64,000 bases of DNA, taken from Poecilobothrus nobilitatus (taxonomy: Eukaryota > Arthropoda > Insecta > Diptera > Dolichopodidae). This document shows positions 48,470-59,533 of the stretch, piece by piece; the stretch's first letter is position 1, and each line of letters opens with the position of its first letter. Location of the stretch: positions 169,582,438-169,646,437 of the forward strand of contig OX352773.1 in assembly GCA_947095535.1 (NCBI GenBank). The letters are read 5' to 3'. The position numbers and the translations under genes are program-made. The notes under the pieces are model-generated. The model made no database searches. It was not told where the DNA came from and saw nothing but the letters and a program-made list of their open reading frames with translations.

Positions 48470-48867
48470 TTAGCATCCTTCTTCAAAATAACTATCCAAA
48501 TTTTTCCTTTCATCCTCCAATATCCTAATTATTCCAAACAGAATTTCCCAAGTCATCCATCCCTCATCCTTTTCACCAAAAACAAACTGTTTATAATATC
48601 ATTATGTATTAAAGGATCCATCCTAAAGTTTGGTTTTAAAGAGGGTGGTTTTGATTGGTTAAGTCTAAATCTACCTAGAGGAACCTCGTGCAATTCCTTT
48701 AAGTTATCTTCGATGCTTTTCACTGTGCTCCGTAAATAGAAAAAATCACCTGTCTCCACCACCAGATCGACCGCTATATTATACAAAAAGTATAAAGCTA
48801 AAATGCATAGATTTTTTATATAATAATTTATATCAAAGCAAAATAACTTCTTATAATGCAACATCAC
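48470..48867 (-). pseudogene. Possible coding remnant, unidentified
   Basis: A minus-strand frame of 104 codons (48867 to 48553) includes DFFYLRSTVKSIEDNLKELH and PSLKPNFRMDPLIHNDIINS, with codon use less AT-biased than chance frames nearby. Just downstream the next frame reads WMTWEILFGIIRILEDERKN before a stop near 48470, so a single frameshift or an intron could join them. An acceptor-like TATAATATAG precedes the denser part. I could not place the protein in a family. It may be a host exon, a receptor-like pseudogene or chance. Confidence 0.3.
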
Positions 48868-49011
48868 TTTTTACCGACCGTATACAATTATGTATAAGGT
48901 AGGTATTGTTTCATACTAAAAATTTGTATGCGAAATTTTAAGAAATATGAACTACTCCATTGCGTAGAAGGCTGCAAAAAATTGTTTGGCTGAGTGTGTG
49001 TATGGCTGCGC

Positions 49012-49016
<5 letters not shown>

Positions 49017-49050
<34 letters not shown>

Positions 49051-49062
49051 TGGGTGTGGGTA
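49017..49062. repeat. (TG)n microsatellite
   Basis: About fifteen TG dinucleotides followed by GGGTGTGGGTGTGGG variants. The reverse strand gives a histidine/threonine run that inflates a 64-codon frame at 48888-49082, which I do not regard as coding. Confidence 0.9.
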
Positions 49063-49652
49063 TGTCTGTACTCTGTGGGCATGTGTACAGCGTAAATGAC
49101 TGAGCGGATTTTTTTGTAATTTCATATTTAAGGTTTTAATGTAAATATCTCGGATTGATAAGCTTTTAGAGCAAATCGGACAACCGATAGTGGTAGTTTA
49201 CTAGTATACTTTTTAATTTTTTAGGAATATTTCATAACAGAAAAAATATATAAGAAAAATTGTTAAGAAAAAATTGTCACATAAGGAAGAGCTAGAACTT
49301 TGCCATAGAACATTTTTGAATCCGATTAATTTTAACTTCTATTTAACTTTTTTTCTAAGTCCAAACTTCATACATACATATTATAACACGCCATATGAAT
49401 TTATATGAACAATTTTTTTTTTGTTTTTTTTTTTATATCTCTAATAACTTATGTATATAAGATGTAATACATGTTATTCTCTTGTTGATGACGCAAAATT
49501 CAAACACAAATACAATAGAATGACAATAGAACAAATACAATAGAGTACAAATACATGAGAATGCATATATGTATGTATGTACATAATGTAGTATAATTTT
49601 TTAGTAGGTAAGGTTGTGGTTATTGCTTTATATTATTATATTTTATATAATA

Positions 49653-49740
49653 TTTTGACTTGATGGGGATTTGACCCTCAGACCTTTCACAAGAAATACC
49701 GGCTAGTTACACATTGTACCATTGGTCAGTTGAAAGGAAT
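49653..49740 (-). mobile_element. tRNA-like SINE head, diverged
   Basis: On the minus strand it reads TCAACTGACCAATGGTACA (box A-like), TAACTAGCCGGTATTTC and GAGGGTCAAATCCCCATC (box B-like GGTCAAATCCC). No matching SINE body follows beyond the head, and the plus-strand left flank is AT-rich. Assignment rests on the spacing of the two box-like segments, so it is tentative. Confidence 0.45.
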
Positions 49741-49793
49741 CATATTGGACATATCATTTTGTAACATATCATTTTGTATTGTAACATATCATT

Positions 49794-50010
49794 TCGACGT
49801 ATAAACACCAGACGTTGATACGTTGGCGTCTTCCAAAATAAAACGTCGGCGTATGTCAATCTAAAATATTAAAGCTATGTAAAAAAAAATAAAAACATAA
49901 CAAAAAAAAAAAAACATTGTGTCAGCGTTTATACATCGCGTATTTCGGTAGGGTTCATATAAAATGTATGGACATGAACAGATTTTGACAGACGTTATAC
50001 GTCGTACGTT
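49794..50010. repeat. CpG-containing inverted-repeat segment, possible MITE
   Basis: The left end has CGACGTATAAACACCAGACG and TTGGCGTC. The right end, on the other strand, has CGTACGACGTATAACGTCTG. A further ACGTCGGCGTATGTC (near 49841) and CAGCGTTTATACATCGCG (near 49923) repeat the theme. Four CG-rich GTATA/TATAC phrases in 210 bp stand out against AT-rich DNA. The ends do not pair well enough to define exact terminal repeats. Confidence 0.35.
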
Positions 50011-51892
50011 TTTATTTAGGTTGGGCAGTTACCCAAAATGTGAAATTTAAAGTAAATTATAAAAAAGCAAAATTTTTTAATATAATTTATAATATTCAAG
50101 ACTTATGTTTCAAAATACAGAATTTGAGGCGTTTTTCTTAATAAAGTGAAAACTTTAGTTGACACGATTTTGTTATCACAATGATACACAAATTTCGTAT
50201 TGTTTCCCTATCAAGTATCACTAAAACAATATAATAATATATATAAATAAAAAATTATATATGTACATATGTATATATATGTATTACCAGCTATATTAAG
50301 ATTTTAAATTGCATGACAAAATATATTTTATCTTATTAAACCAATTCAATTAAATATTTATTTTGTACTTTTAAATTCAAGTCAAAATCTGTATTTAACT
50401 TATTGTATCTAGTAATTTCTTATAAAATTTAAACTTACATTCACTTAAACCATTCACTCAAAAACCAATTGAAAAAAAATTAGTGACAATTCGAAATTTT
50501 ATACAGTCATACAAAAGCATATAAAAACAATAAACATTAAAGATTCAATATTCAATAATTAATATAATTCAGGTTAATATTTTTTATGATTTTTTAATTT
50601 ATTTTATTATTTTCGTTTAATCTGTTGCCATATAAAATTTTTTTCTTTTTTTTTTATAACACAACACAAACTTCACTTAAAACCATGTTATAAAAAAATA
50701 AACTCAAAACAAACTAAATAAAATGACTTCATAAAAACAAAATTTCTCAATAAAAATATATGAATTAAAATATTAAATTTAATCTTTAATTTTAATATCA
50801 ACAAACATTTTTATTTAAAAAAGTTGAATGAATCAAATATCAAAGACACAAAAAAAAAATATATATATTTTTGAATAGGTACATAAAATTAAAATTAAAT
50901 ATATGGCTTGCCACTTTTCAATATTAAATTGGAAAAGCAATTTTTATAATCCATTTTATTACCAATACCACTTTTATTTTTACAATAAAAAAAAAAAAAA
51001 TAAAAAAAATTTCATAAACTTCAAAAAGCCCTATTATATATTGAATATACGTAGGTATATAATATAAAAAGACAAAATCCTTTCAAATGTTTGTGGAAAA
51101 TTACCTCTTAAATGTACACTTACATAAATCTTATCAAAAACACTTCAATTTTTAAAACCTACACACATTACTTCAAAAATTTCTGAGATATATGAAATAA
51201 ATGTAGGTTAGGTACTATTAGGTATATATACACCTTAATATTACATGATACACCTTCACATAATAAAATTTTTATACTAAACTTTAATTTTTAGGTTTTT
51301 CTTCTTATATTTTTATTACCTTCTGGCATATGATATGAAATATCCACTTTACAACAATCGGTAAAAATATATTTTTATTTTTCAGTATTTTGGTTTTTTT
51401 TTTTTTTTTTTGTTTTTTTTGGAAATATTTTGAAATGAATTGGAAGAATAACAAAGATAAAATAAAAATTTTACATACATATTAATACTTGTATTACCAT
51501 TTTTATATACATGAATGTATATTTTCCGTTTGTCGGAAAATTCGCGAAATTAAGTTTTCCTTAAAAAAAAAAAAAAATTCAGATTACTTTTTATTTTTTC
51601 TTCTTTGTTTAAATCTTGTAAGTATCAGACTATAAATTTTTAAAAGAAACACTTTTTTTCGTCTTTTAAATGCATTACAATTCAATATAACAGAATTTCA
51701 TATAACTCTAATTGAATTTAGATGAGAACAAAGAAAACCTTAAAGAAAACAGAATAATTTAAATAATAAAAAAAAAAATTACTTCTTCTTTAGAAATTAA
51801 ACCAGTTAGAGACGATAGCTTTAATTACGACAAACTACAATTTATTAAATGTATACCTATAAAATAATTTTGAATTTTATTTTTTTTTTGTG
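50011..51892. other. Gene-free AT-rich stretch
   Basis: Very AT-rich, with poly-T near 50645 and 51390-51420 and poly-A near 50990 and 51565. No supported frame, inverted repeat or family copy. Confidence 0.55.
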
Positions 51893-52590
51893 AAGATTGT
51901 GAAACTCTCAAAAGACACGAATGAGAACAATGCGCGAATTATTTTTATTAGTGCGCTGAACTTTAACCAACCAAATGCCACCTTCCTTTACACACATTAA
52001 GTTATAACCTATGGAGCATTGTACTGTTTGATTTGGTGATTGGGAAAATAGGAATAAAGGAAATTTTTTTGTTTGTTTGCGAATAAAGGTGGGAATCTCG
52101 AAAGACACCAATTCGATTAACGCGCGAATTCTCTTTGGTAGTGGACTTGGATTTTACTTGAATCCTAAATATTAAGTTAGAACCTATGGTACAATACTGT
52201 TTGGTTTGGTGATTGGGAAAATAGGAATAAAGGAAATTTTTTTGTTTGTTTGCGAATAAAGGTGGGAATCTCAAAAGACACCAATTCGATTAACGCGCGA
52301 ATTCTCTTTGGTAGTGGACTTGGACTTTACTTGGAACCTAAATATTAAGTTAGAACCTATGGTACAATACTGTTTGGTTTAGGGAATTGGGAAAATAGGA
52401 ATAAAGGAAATTTTTTTGTTTGTTTGCGAATAAAGGTGGGAATCTCGAAAGACACCAATTCGATTAACGCGCGAATTCTCTTTGGTAGTGGACTTGGATT
52501 TTACTTGGATCCTAAATATTAAGTTAGAACCTATGGTGCAATACTGTTTGGTTTGGGGAATTGGGAAAATAAGAATAAAGGAATAATAGG
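51893..52590. repeat. Satellite-like tandem array, 173-174 bp period, four units
   Basis: The phrase AGGAATAAAGGAAATTTTTT recurs at a spacing of 173, 174 and 174 bp (anchors near 52060, 52233, 52407 and 52581). Each unit also carries GGTGGGAATCTCGAAAGAC, ATTAACGCGCGAATTCTC, GTAGTGGACTTGGATTTTAC and AACCTATGGTACAATACTG. Units two to four are nearly identical. The first is diverged and partly replaced (ACGAATGAGAACAATGCGC). Two minus-strand frames here are shadows of the repeat. Array edges are gradual on the left and sharp near 52585. Confidence 0.9.
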
Positions 52591-52712
52591 AATAATTGAG
52601 AAATATAGGAAGTCATAGAAATATAGTTGGGAGAATTCTTTAGAACAAAAATGTTGATGTTCTTCTTGGATTTATCGATATCATATACACGTTATGGTTG
52701 TAAATTTTAGGG

Positions 52713-52768
52713 AATACTTCCGGTGGCAAGCTATTTTATATGTAAAATAGCTTGCCGCCGGATGTATT
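52713..52768. repeat. 56-bp near-perfect palindrome with GC-rich arms
   Basis: The arms are AATACTTCCGGTGGCAAGCT then ATTTTA, a TATG loop (52739-52742), then TAAAATAGCTTGCCGCCGG then ATGTATT. Twenty-six positions pair, with one mismatch and one position that would be a G-U pair in RNA. It is far more regular than expected by chance in this AT-rich DNA. It could be a very small inverted-repeat element, a footprint of one, or a structured RNA hairpin, though it is short for a microRNA precursor. Confidence 0.85.
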
Positions 52769-54299
52769 ACCAAAGAGCTGTATATATTACCAAAGAATTT
52801 CCGTATGTAAGGGTATGCCATTTGGAGATCTTAAAGGTATAGGGGGTTAGCCCGTACATTTGCATTCTTATATCACGGTTAAAATTTTTGTGAGGAGACA
52901 TTAAAGTTTTTATTTCTAATATATAGGTTTCTGTTGTTGAAACTTTGAAACACTAGTATATAGGTTATTCACTGATGATATTCTCATTTTTCACATGATT
53001 GACGATTTCCTCAATTGTTTTTCTTTAACAACAAAGAACTTTCACTAATGATTCCAAATCAAAGGATTATAGTCAAATGTACATGATACGGAATTCTGTA
53101 CATACAAAAAAACATTTTCAATATAAAATATGAAAATTTAAAAATAATGGTTTACTTTTAACACAATTTGTAACAAAACGGAAGAATAAAACAAAATCAT
53201 TTTCTGAAAAATTTCAAATTTTATTTTTTGTTTAAAGTTATTTAAAATTTTTTCAAATTTATGATGTTTTCAGATTGACTTAAAATTAAAAGGAATATTA
53301 TAAACACGGACATCATAAAAGTATATTGTTATATAAAGAAAATTCAAAAATATAATTAAGGCATTTTATTTTAGATTAATTTAAGATGAAGCTACATATT
53401 TTTCCTCTCCATTTTTTCTTCACTACAACCTGTTGGAAAACAACAGAATGACTATAATATTATAATGAACGATCTTAAGAAAAAATACTTATTTTTGTCC
53501 ATTTAAAAATTATAGGTTTTCCTTTTATTGTTGACTTTTTTTTTATATTTTCCTTTTTTTTAATATTTTAATTTATTTTTTGTCATGGAATTTAAAAGAA
53601 AATGTTTTTTTTTTTCGGTTAATTTAAAGTGGGTGACTGATTCTGTTCAATATCGAATTACTTAAAGTTCAAATAAGGTGAAAAATATTGTTAGGTATGC
53701 TTTTTTTTTCTTATTCTATTTGAAAATGAATAACAAAAAACATTCTTGTCATTAACGCCCTCTGTTTAATATAGGAAATATAAAAATTTCGAGTTCTTAA
53801 AATCCTATTGATGATATAAAAAGGGATTTTCTAGGGTTCATATCACTTCACGAAAAAAAAAAAAAACATCACATTAAAATTTTATGGGAATGTCCTTGAA
53901 GAAAATGGCAAAAATATTTATTTAAAAGAAAAAAAAAAAATAAGAAATTTGATTGAAAATTGTTTGAAAAAAATATTTCAAAATTATTTGAAGCTCAGAA
54001 AATAATCAGTGTTCCAATTTTATTATTTTCTTTTTTTTCGTTTTTGTTTTCAAGGAATTTCTAGTTGAACGAATATGAACTTTAAAATTATAATAAAAAA
54101 AAAATTATATTCCTTTACAATATAATATATATGTAAAGGTATCTATTGAAACAAGTTAAGCGATTGTTTAAAGGAAGAAAATTAAAATAAATTTATAAAT
54201 AAATTTGTTATAAAATATTATAAAGTATTATTAAAAATATTTTGAAATGTTTTATTTAAAAGTTTTGAAAATGTTGCTTTTAGAAGTTTTCAAAATTGA
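52769..54299. other. Gene-free AT-rich stretch
   Basis: AT-rich with long T and A runs (53530-53625, 53850, 53930, 54010). No supported gene or family copy. Confidence 0.55.
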
Positions 54300-54825
54300 T
54301 TGTGTTATTATTGTTTGGTAGGACGAATCGGCAACTTACACCCAGGCCCTTCTCCCCATTATACATCCCAACCTCGAGATGCTCGTTTATAAGCTGCATA
54401 AGCTTGTACTGAAGCTGGTATAAAGGCTCGTGCTGAATCCGACTCGTTTCAGAAATTCTTTGTACATAAACAGCCAAAAGTCTGCAACTAGTTTTCTTTT
54501 ACCTTAGATTTCGCCCAGTGCTTTCTCGATTGTTTACTACAGAGAATGTTATTGACTTTAGTTTATGTACACACTAGGTCTGAGTTTGACTACGTTGGTT
54601 TCCCATTCAAGAATGGATCTAGATTTGTTCAGGCTTCCAGCCATTATTTCTATAATGGATTTGATTTTGTTTAAATGTTAATTAGTTTCCTGGCGATTCC
54701 TCTCCTCTCCTCTCTTCTCTTTACGACGTGTTGCAGTCATTTCACTTTTATGAACAGTGGCATGTTCGAAGATTGTGTTCGCAATTCTAATAAAAGTCCG
54801 TTAGTAAATTAATCCTTACATTACA
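54300..54825 (+). other. Less AT-rich block, possible degraded LTR
   Basis: The block 54310-55000 is notably richer in GC than its surroundings and contains CTCTCCTCTCCTCTC (near 54700). An AATAAAA signal lies near 54788. A few dozen bases later the sequence reads CCTTACA followed by TTACATTTGGCGTC, which recalls an LTR 3' end (…CA) followed by a TGGCG-type primer-binding site of Ty3/gypsy elements. A TGTTATTATTG near 54302 could be the 5' end. No second LTR or gag/pol was found. A 65-codon minus frame at 54280-54477 (EPLYQLQYKLMQLINEHLEV) is unidentified. Confidence 0.25.
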
Positions 54826-55318
54826 TTTGGCGTCTTTTTCCTCCGTCTGCTTATACGTTTATCGTATTTTGACTGCCGCTAATAGTTTTGGTTGGCGTAA
54901 TTCTAGTTGTATCAGTTATGTCTAAAACAATTCTGACGCTGTATTTGCGTTACAGTTTTTATGTATCTCTCTTTTTCGTTACTGTTCACAAACTGGTATC
55001 TGTGTGTTATCATAGATTTTATGGCACAAGTATATAACTAGTACATAATTCTTGAAGATAGGATTGTATATTGTTATAATATTATGTTTATGCAATAAAG
55101 TGCAAATTTTATTAGTTGTATCATTTAAAGAAGCAAGAGAATGACTAAAATAATAAACGGTCTTAAAAGAAAATACCTACTTATTCTAATCTTTTAAAAA
55201 ATTATAGATTTTCCTTTTGTTGTTAATTTTTTTTTATTTTTTTTTTATGTTTTCCTTTATTCAATATTTTAATTTATTTTTCCTCATGGAAAAAAAAAAT
55301 TGATTAATTTAAAGCCTA

Positions 55319-55530
55319 TTATCAAATTAACATATTAAGGATTTAAACAATAAGCAAAATCAAATGTGACTGTATGATCTTACAATATGATTAGTATCTA
55401 TTTAAAAGTCCTTATAAATCTCAATCTTATATTAATCTGACAATTAGTTTATAAAGTCTATAACAATATTTCAATACAGTCACATTTAATTTTGCTTTAT
55501 TGTTCAAATCCTTGATTGTTTATTTGATAA
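55319..55530. mobile_element. 212-bp MITE with 57-bp inverted repeats and TA duplication
   Basis: The left repeat begins TTATCAAATTAACATATTAA and continues GGATTTAAACAATAAGC and AAATGTGACTGTAT. The right repeat is its inverse with few changes (TTATCAAATAAACAATCAAG start). TA flanks both ends (55317-55318 and 55531-55532). Only about 95 bp of unrelated sequence lies between. A small size, long terminal repeats and a TA target fit a Tc1/mariner-derived miniature element. No other copy is in the window. Confidence 0.85.
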
Positions 55531-55814
55531 TAAGTATTACTAACTAATATATTAAGGGAAATAATCTAAATAACAAAATAGAATAAAGAAGACTATAAAT
55601 GAAGTTAATTTGATTATAAATAAAAATCAAATGTTAAAAACGAATTCAGTGTGCTTACAATCAGAAACAAGTTTCTTATTAATTAACTAACTTAAGATAT
55701 GGTTTATATTTTTCAAATAGTGCAAGAGTCAAGAAATACTTTCAAAATAATTACAAACATTAATCAGCATAATATATTCATTTAAGATAATGAATATTCT
55801 CATCAAGAAGTGAG

Positions 55815-56230
55815 GTCATAAACCAAAGTTAAAAAAATTTAAGTATTTCGTAGAATAGAATAGGTTATAGGTGGATGCCGAAAATGCACACTTAGACCGT
55901 ATTTGGTCCATTATGATAACACATAGAAACTTTTCTATCCGAATGCTCTTTACATTTTTACGTGCTAGATCGCTAAGGTTGTTGTAGAAATATTGCCCCA
56001 AATGGGTGTTCCCTTTTGCCGACAAGGCTGGGCATGTGCAAAGGAGATGAAGAGTCATTTCATCCTCTTTTTCATTTTTGCAGGCTCTACAACAGTCGTT
56101 TGAGGATAAACCAAATCTTTCGACATGCTTCCCTATTAGACAAGATAAAGCAGATCATTGGATCGTCTTAAATCGGTTTTGGACCATATCAATCTTGTGA
56201 TATAGAATAACTATGTAAACAACTATGTTC
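55815..56230 (-). pseudogene. 3'-terminal LINE fragment (C-terminal Cys/His knuckle), 5'-truncated
   Basis: The minus-strand translation gives LIGKHVERFGLSSNDCCRAC, then KNEKEDEMTLHLLCTCPALS and NTHLGQYFYNNLSDL. This is the C-terminal region that follows RNase H in I/LOA/R1-type LINEs: 'H.LIG.H..RLG....D.CR.C......ET..HLLC.CPAL'. The C-x2-C and H-x4-C residues are kept. Upstream, IWSKTDLRRSNDLLYL belongs to the same region but in another frame with a stop between, so the copy carries a frameshift or small deletion and is dead. It may be the same family as the element at 1-1413, whose matching C-terminus lies outside the window. Confidence 0.8.
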
Positions 56231-57654
56231 TATATAGGTAACAAAAGTTTTCTAATTACAATAACCATAATATCAAATAGATTTCAGTTGATGAACATTA
56301 ATGTTTAAATGTGGTATCTGTATAGGGAATTTTTATAAAGTGTTCACTTAAGAATCTCATTTAGAAAACACGCATCTTAACAAACCTAACAATCGAAAAA
56401 TTTAAAAGCAATTAAAGGTTAAATTAAATTTTACCTTACATTTAAAACAATTAAAGAGTCGTGACAAAAAATGTACTATAAAATAAAATACAGTTGGTGC
56501 GAAATCTCATTTTATCAAAAATCCGTATATTCAAATCTCACATTTTAACAACTCAAAATTAAAAATCTGGTCATCAAGATTTCGTATACACTATAAATAA
56601 ACAAAAATTTACATTTAATTTTAATTTTTCAAAAAAACTTTTAAAACAAACGAAACCGTACATTATAAAAATAAATTTCTGACTAAAAAAATTACTTTAA
56701 TATTAAATTTTACTAAAAATTAACAAAAAAAAAAAGAACTTTCCTTTTCTTTTTGATTATTTTGCAAAAATCATTGAATTTTTATCGTCCTCAAACAATT
56801 GCAAACAAAAACAATAAAAAAGACGAAAAAAACGAAAAAGATTTCATAAGATACGAAAAAAGTTACTCGCTAAGGAAAACTATTCACAAAACTTCTTTGA
56901 TTTTTTTTTTTATTTATTTATTTATTTTTTTTTTTTTGCGTCTTATTGCCTTTTAAAAGAGAGAATATTGTGCTAAATAATCATATTCTTTAATTTTTTT
57001 ATTATTATTTTTTATTTTTCATGATTTTTGATATTTTCATTATTTTTTACTATAATAAAAAAAAAAACAAAAAAAAACAAACTTCGAAAATGGTTTCTTC
57101 CCTTTTAAAATATAGGGAGTGAACCTATTACCACTATACAACATAATGTTAAATGTTAAAAGCAGACGGTGATAAACATTTTTTTTTTTCTTTTACGATA
57201 AGCATGAAAAAGAAAAACGTAACTGGTAAGTTGGGAAGTCTCCCTAAATAAAAAATACAATATAGTAAAAGAAAAGTTCAGTGACAGTCAGAAAAAAAAA
57301 ATCATAATATAAGAAAACGAAAAAAAAAAAAACGATAAAATCATTATTATTATTATTATTACTGCAGAAAAGAAAACTAAAAATCAGAATCGATAAAAAG
57401 TTAAATGAAAGAATTCATACACATAATATTTATTACATATATATAATATAAATTTTTGTTTTTCTTAATTTTTTTTTTTTTTTTACTTAAATTTAAAGTA
57501 GTGATGAAATATTTGTAAATATTATTGTCTTTTTCCTTATTTTTTAATATGTTTTTTTTTTTCTTCTTCAATAATTCTTTTTTATTGCCAAAATTTTATG
57601 TCCATTTGGAAAATTTTGATAAATATATTTATCTACATTTTGGTTTAGCTATTT
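56231..57654. other. Gene-free AT-rich stretch
   Basis: Poly-T and poly-A tracts near 56910-56937, 57057 and 57470, and an ATT run near 57343-57360. The 67-codon frame at 56753-56956 is lysine/phenylalanine-rich and follows composition. No gene is seen. Confidence 0.55.
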
Positions 57655-58398
57655 TTTAGTACTGTCATTATTTTGTTTGTCCGTTTAGTTACTTTGTTCG
57701 TCCATCCATCTATCGGCCTGTTTTCCAAAACGTATATACCGTTTATGATAGAGCAATTAAATAACTCCATATGCAATAACTCCATGGATATAATCATTGA
57801 TAGGTCTCATAAAAAAAATAATGGTATGTAACAACTTTTTTATGTAGCCGACCCATGACGGAGTTGTAGCCCCTAAAAGTTGGAAATCTAAAACCCAAAG
57901 TTAAAAAAACCTATTTTTAAATATTTTTTATTTCCAATACTAAATTAATATAACAATTATGTAACAATTTTTTGACAATTTTTTATATTTTAAAGTACCG
58001 TTATATATAAGTTAACAGTTTTACAAAATTTTGATTCATCTTTATCCGGAATTCTCTTAGTTATTGCCTTGAAATTTTAAGAAAAGGAAAATTTTTGAGA
58101 ATTAACATATTTTACCTTAAAAAAAATATTTATAGGTACTCCCCCTGTTTAAAAGTCAGTAACGGTAAAAAATCAAAATTTCTCTATAATTGGACATTTG
58201 CGGTCCAAATATTTATGCGGCCCATGTAAGTGATATATGTATTTTTTTTTTAATTATACTCGTAGGCAGTGCTTAGTATTCAAAAGAAAAAAGTATTTAG
58301 TGATTTTTCTAATTTTTTCTTAGATAAAAAACTTAATGAACTTTCTTTTTGAAAATGTGCAACATTAAAAATCTGGTTTTATATACTGTCTTGTTTTT
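57655..58398 (-). mobile_element. Family F3 Helentron/DINE-like element, copy k
   Basis: Reverse orientation. The tail lies at left with TTTGTCCGTTTAGTTAC and TTCGTCCATCCATC (57675-57712), then 'tgataggtctcataaaaaaa'. The central block TGTAGCCGACCCATGACGG is at 57843-57861. At right is 'ccccctgtttaaaagtcagtaacggt', and the leader is ACTGTCTTGTTTTTATTT (58384-58401). The middle is diverged and the far-left hairpin is not preserved. Confidence 0.6.
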
Positions 58399-59354
58399 AT
58401 TTATCTGTTGCCTGTTTCTATCAACCATCTCTTATAGAAAAAATTATTAAGTGAAAATAAAAACTTAGCATTTCAATATATTATTATCTCCATGTCAATG
58501 ATTCATTGATTAGAAAAGGAAAATTGAAAAATTATTTTGCCTTAGCATTTTCTACAGATAATATATTCAAATTGCAAATAAATTTGTATGAGTGTTATTT
58601 TTTTTTTATATGTATATGTTTATTATATTTAACTAAAATTACTTAATTTCTAATATTGATAAAATAATTTTGTCTTTCTAATGATAAAAGAAAGATAAAA
58701 GATTGACAAGAAAAAAAAAAAGATTAAAATTATACTTTAAAGCCAAGGATAGCTTTGGCTGCATCATTTGAACCATAATATCGAATACTCTTATAAGAAA
58801 CTGTCAGTACTAACAACACTTACTGCAGATTTGACTTTTTAAAATTTTATACTGGTTAACAAATTCCATGTAAATATCAAATTTTACCTTAGATTAGATT
58901 TTAGAATCATAAAAAAAATTCCGCCTTAAGGCGTAAGTCATACTGATATTTATTAATAATATTTATTGTATATCATGAGACTATGAGACTAATCTTGATA
59001 GGACTAGCGTTCTAATGAGATGGCGTTCTAAGATAGCGTTCTAATGAGATGCGGTGGCTGATAGGATTCGGTAGTAATCACAATTAGGTATATATAGATA
59101 TTCAAGAGTTTCAGCTTATCATTTTGAATGAATCAATTTCAGAATTATTATTAGTTGCCGTAAACGTGATTTGAAGAACATTGACCCAAATGAATATTTG
59201 ATTAATAATCGCAGTGAAAGCGATTTAAATATGAAATAAAATTGATGTTTAAAACTATAAATGACTAAAATTTAAACAGTTATAATACAATTGTGTGTTA
59301 TTGCGGGTGAAAAGCCAATGTTTTTGAACATGGGAAAATTTTTTTTTTAAATTA
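58399..59354. other. Gene-free AT-rich stretch with a small repeat
   Basis: A three-fold repeat of TAGCGTTCTAATGAGATG or shortened forms lies at about 59004-59053. Otherwise no supported frame or element copy. Confidence 0.5.
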
Positions 59355-59533
59355 TACCCCTGTCATATTCTCCTAACATAAATAAATGTAGCAACAAAAT
59401 TACACAGACTTTCCTTTCCAAATGTGACTGTAATTATGTTGTAAAGAGAAATTACTCTTACGATTCAAATCCACACTCTTTTGGTATTGCCAAGGTATTA
59501 CACATGTGCATCCCTACTAAACTATCGAGCCCC
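59355..59533 (-). mobile_element. tRNA-derived SINE, minus-strand copy of the 9424 family
   Basis: On the minus strand it reads GGGGGCTCGATAGTTTAGTA, AGAGTGTGGATTTGAATCG (box B region), TAAGAGTAATTTCTCTTTAC, AACATAATTACAGTCACA and GGAAAGTCTGTGTAATTTTG followed by GCTACATTTATTTATG. The order and many bases match copy 1 at 9424 (GGGGCCTCGATGGCCTAGTG, GTGTGGGTTCGAATCC, GGAAAGGCTGTGTAATTTCC). The middle of the head differs. Confidence 0.75.

Noticed and set aside
48888..49082. A histidine/threonine-rich minus-strand frame
   Set aside because: It is the (TG)n microsatellite read on the other strand.
51908..52274. Two overlapping minus-strand frames as genes
   Set aside because: They lie within the 173-174 bp tandem array and repeat with it; the frame breaks from unit to unit.
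57221..57240. A consensus-like splice donor (CTGGTAAGTTGG)
   Set aside because: No open frame precedes it, and isolated donor-like words are expected by chance.
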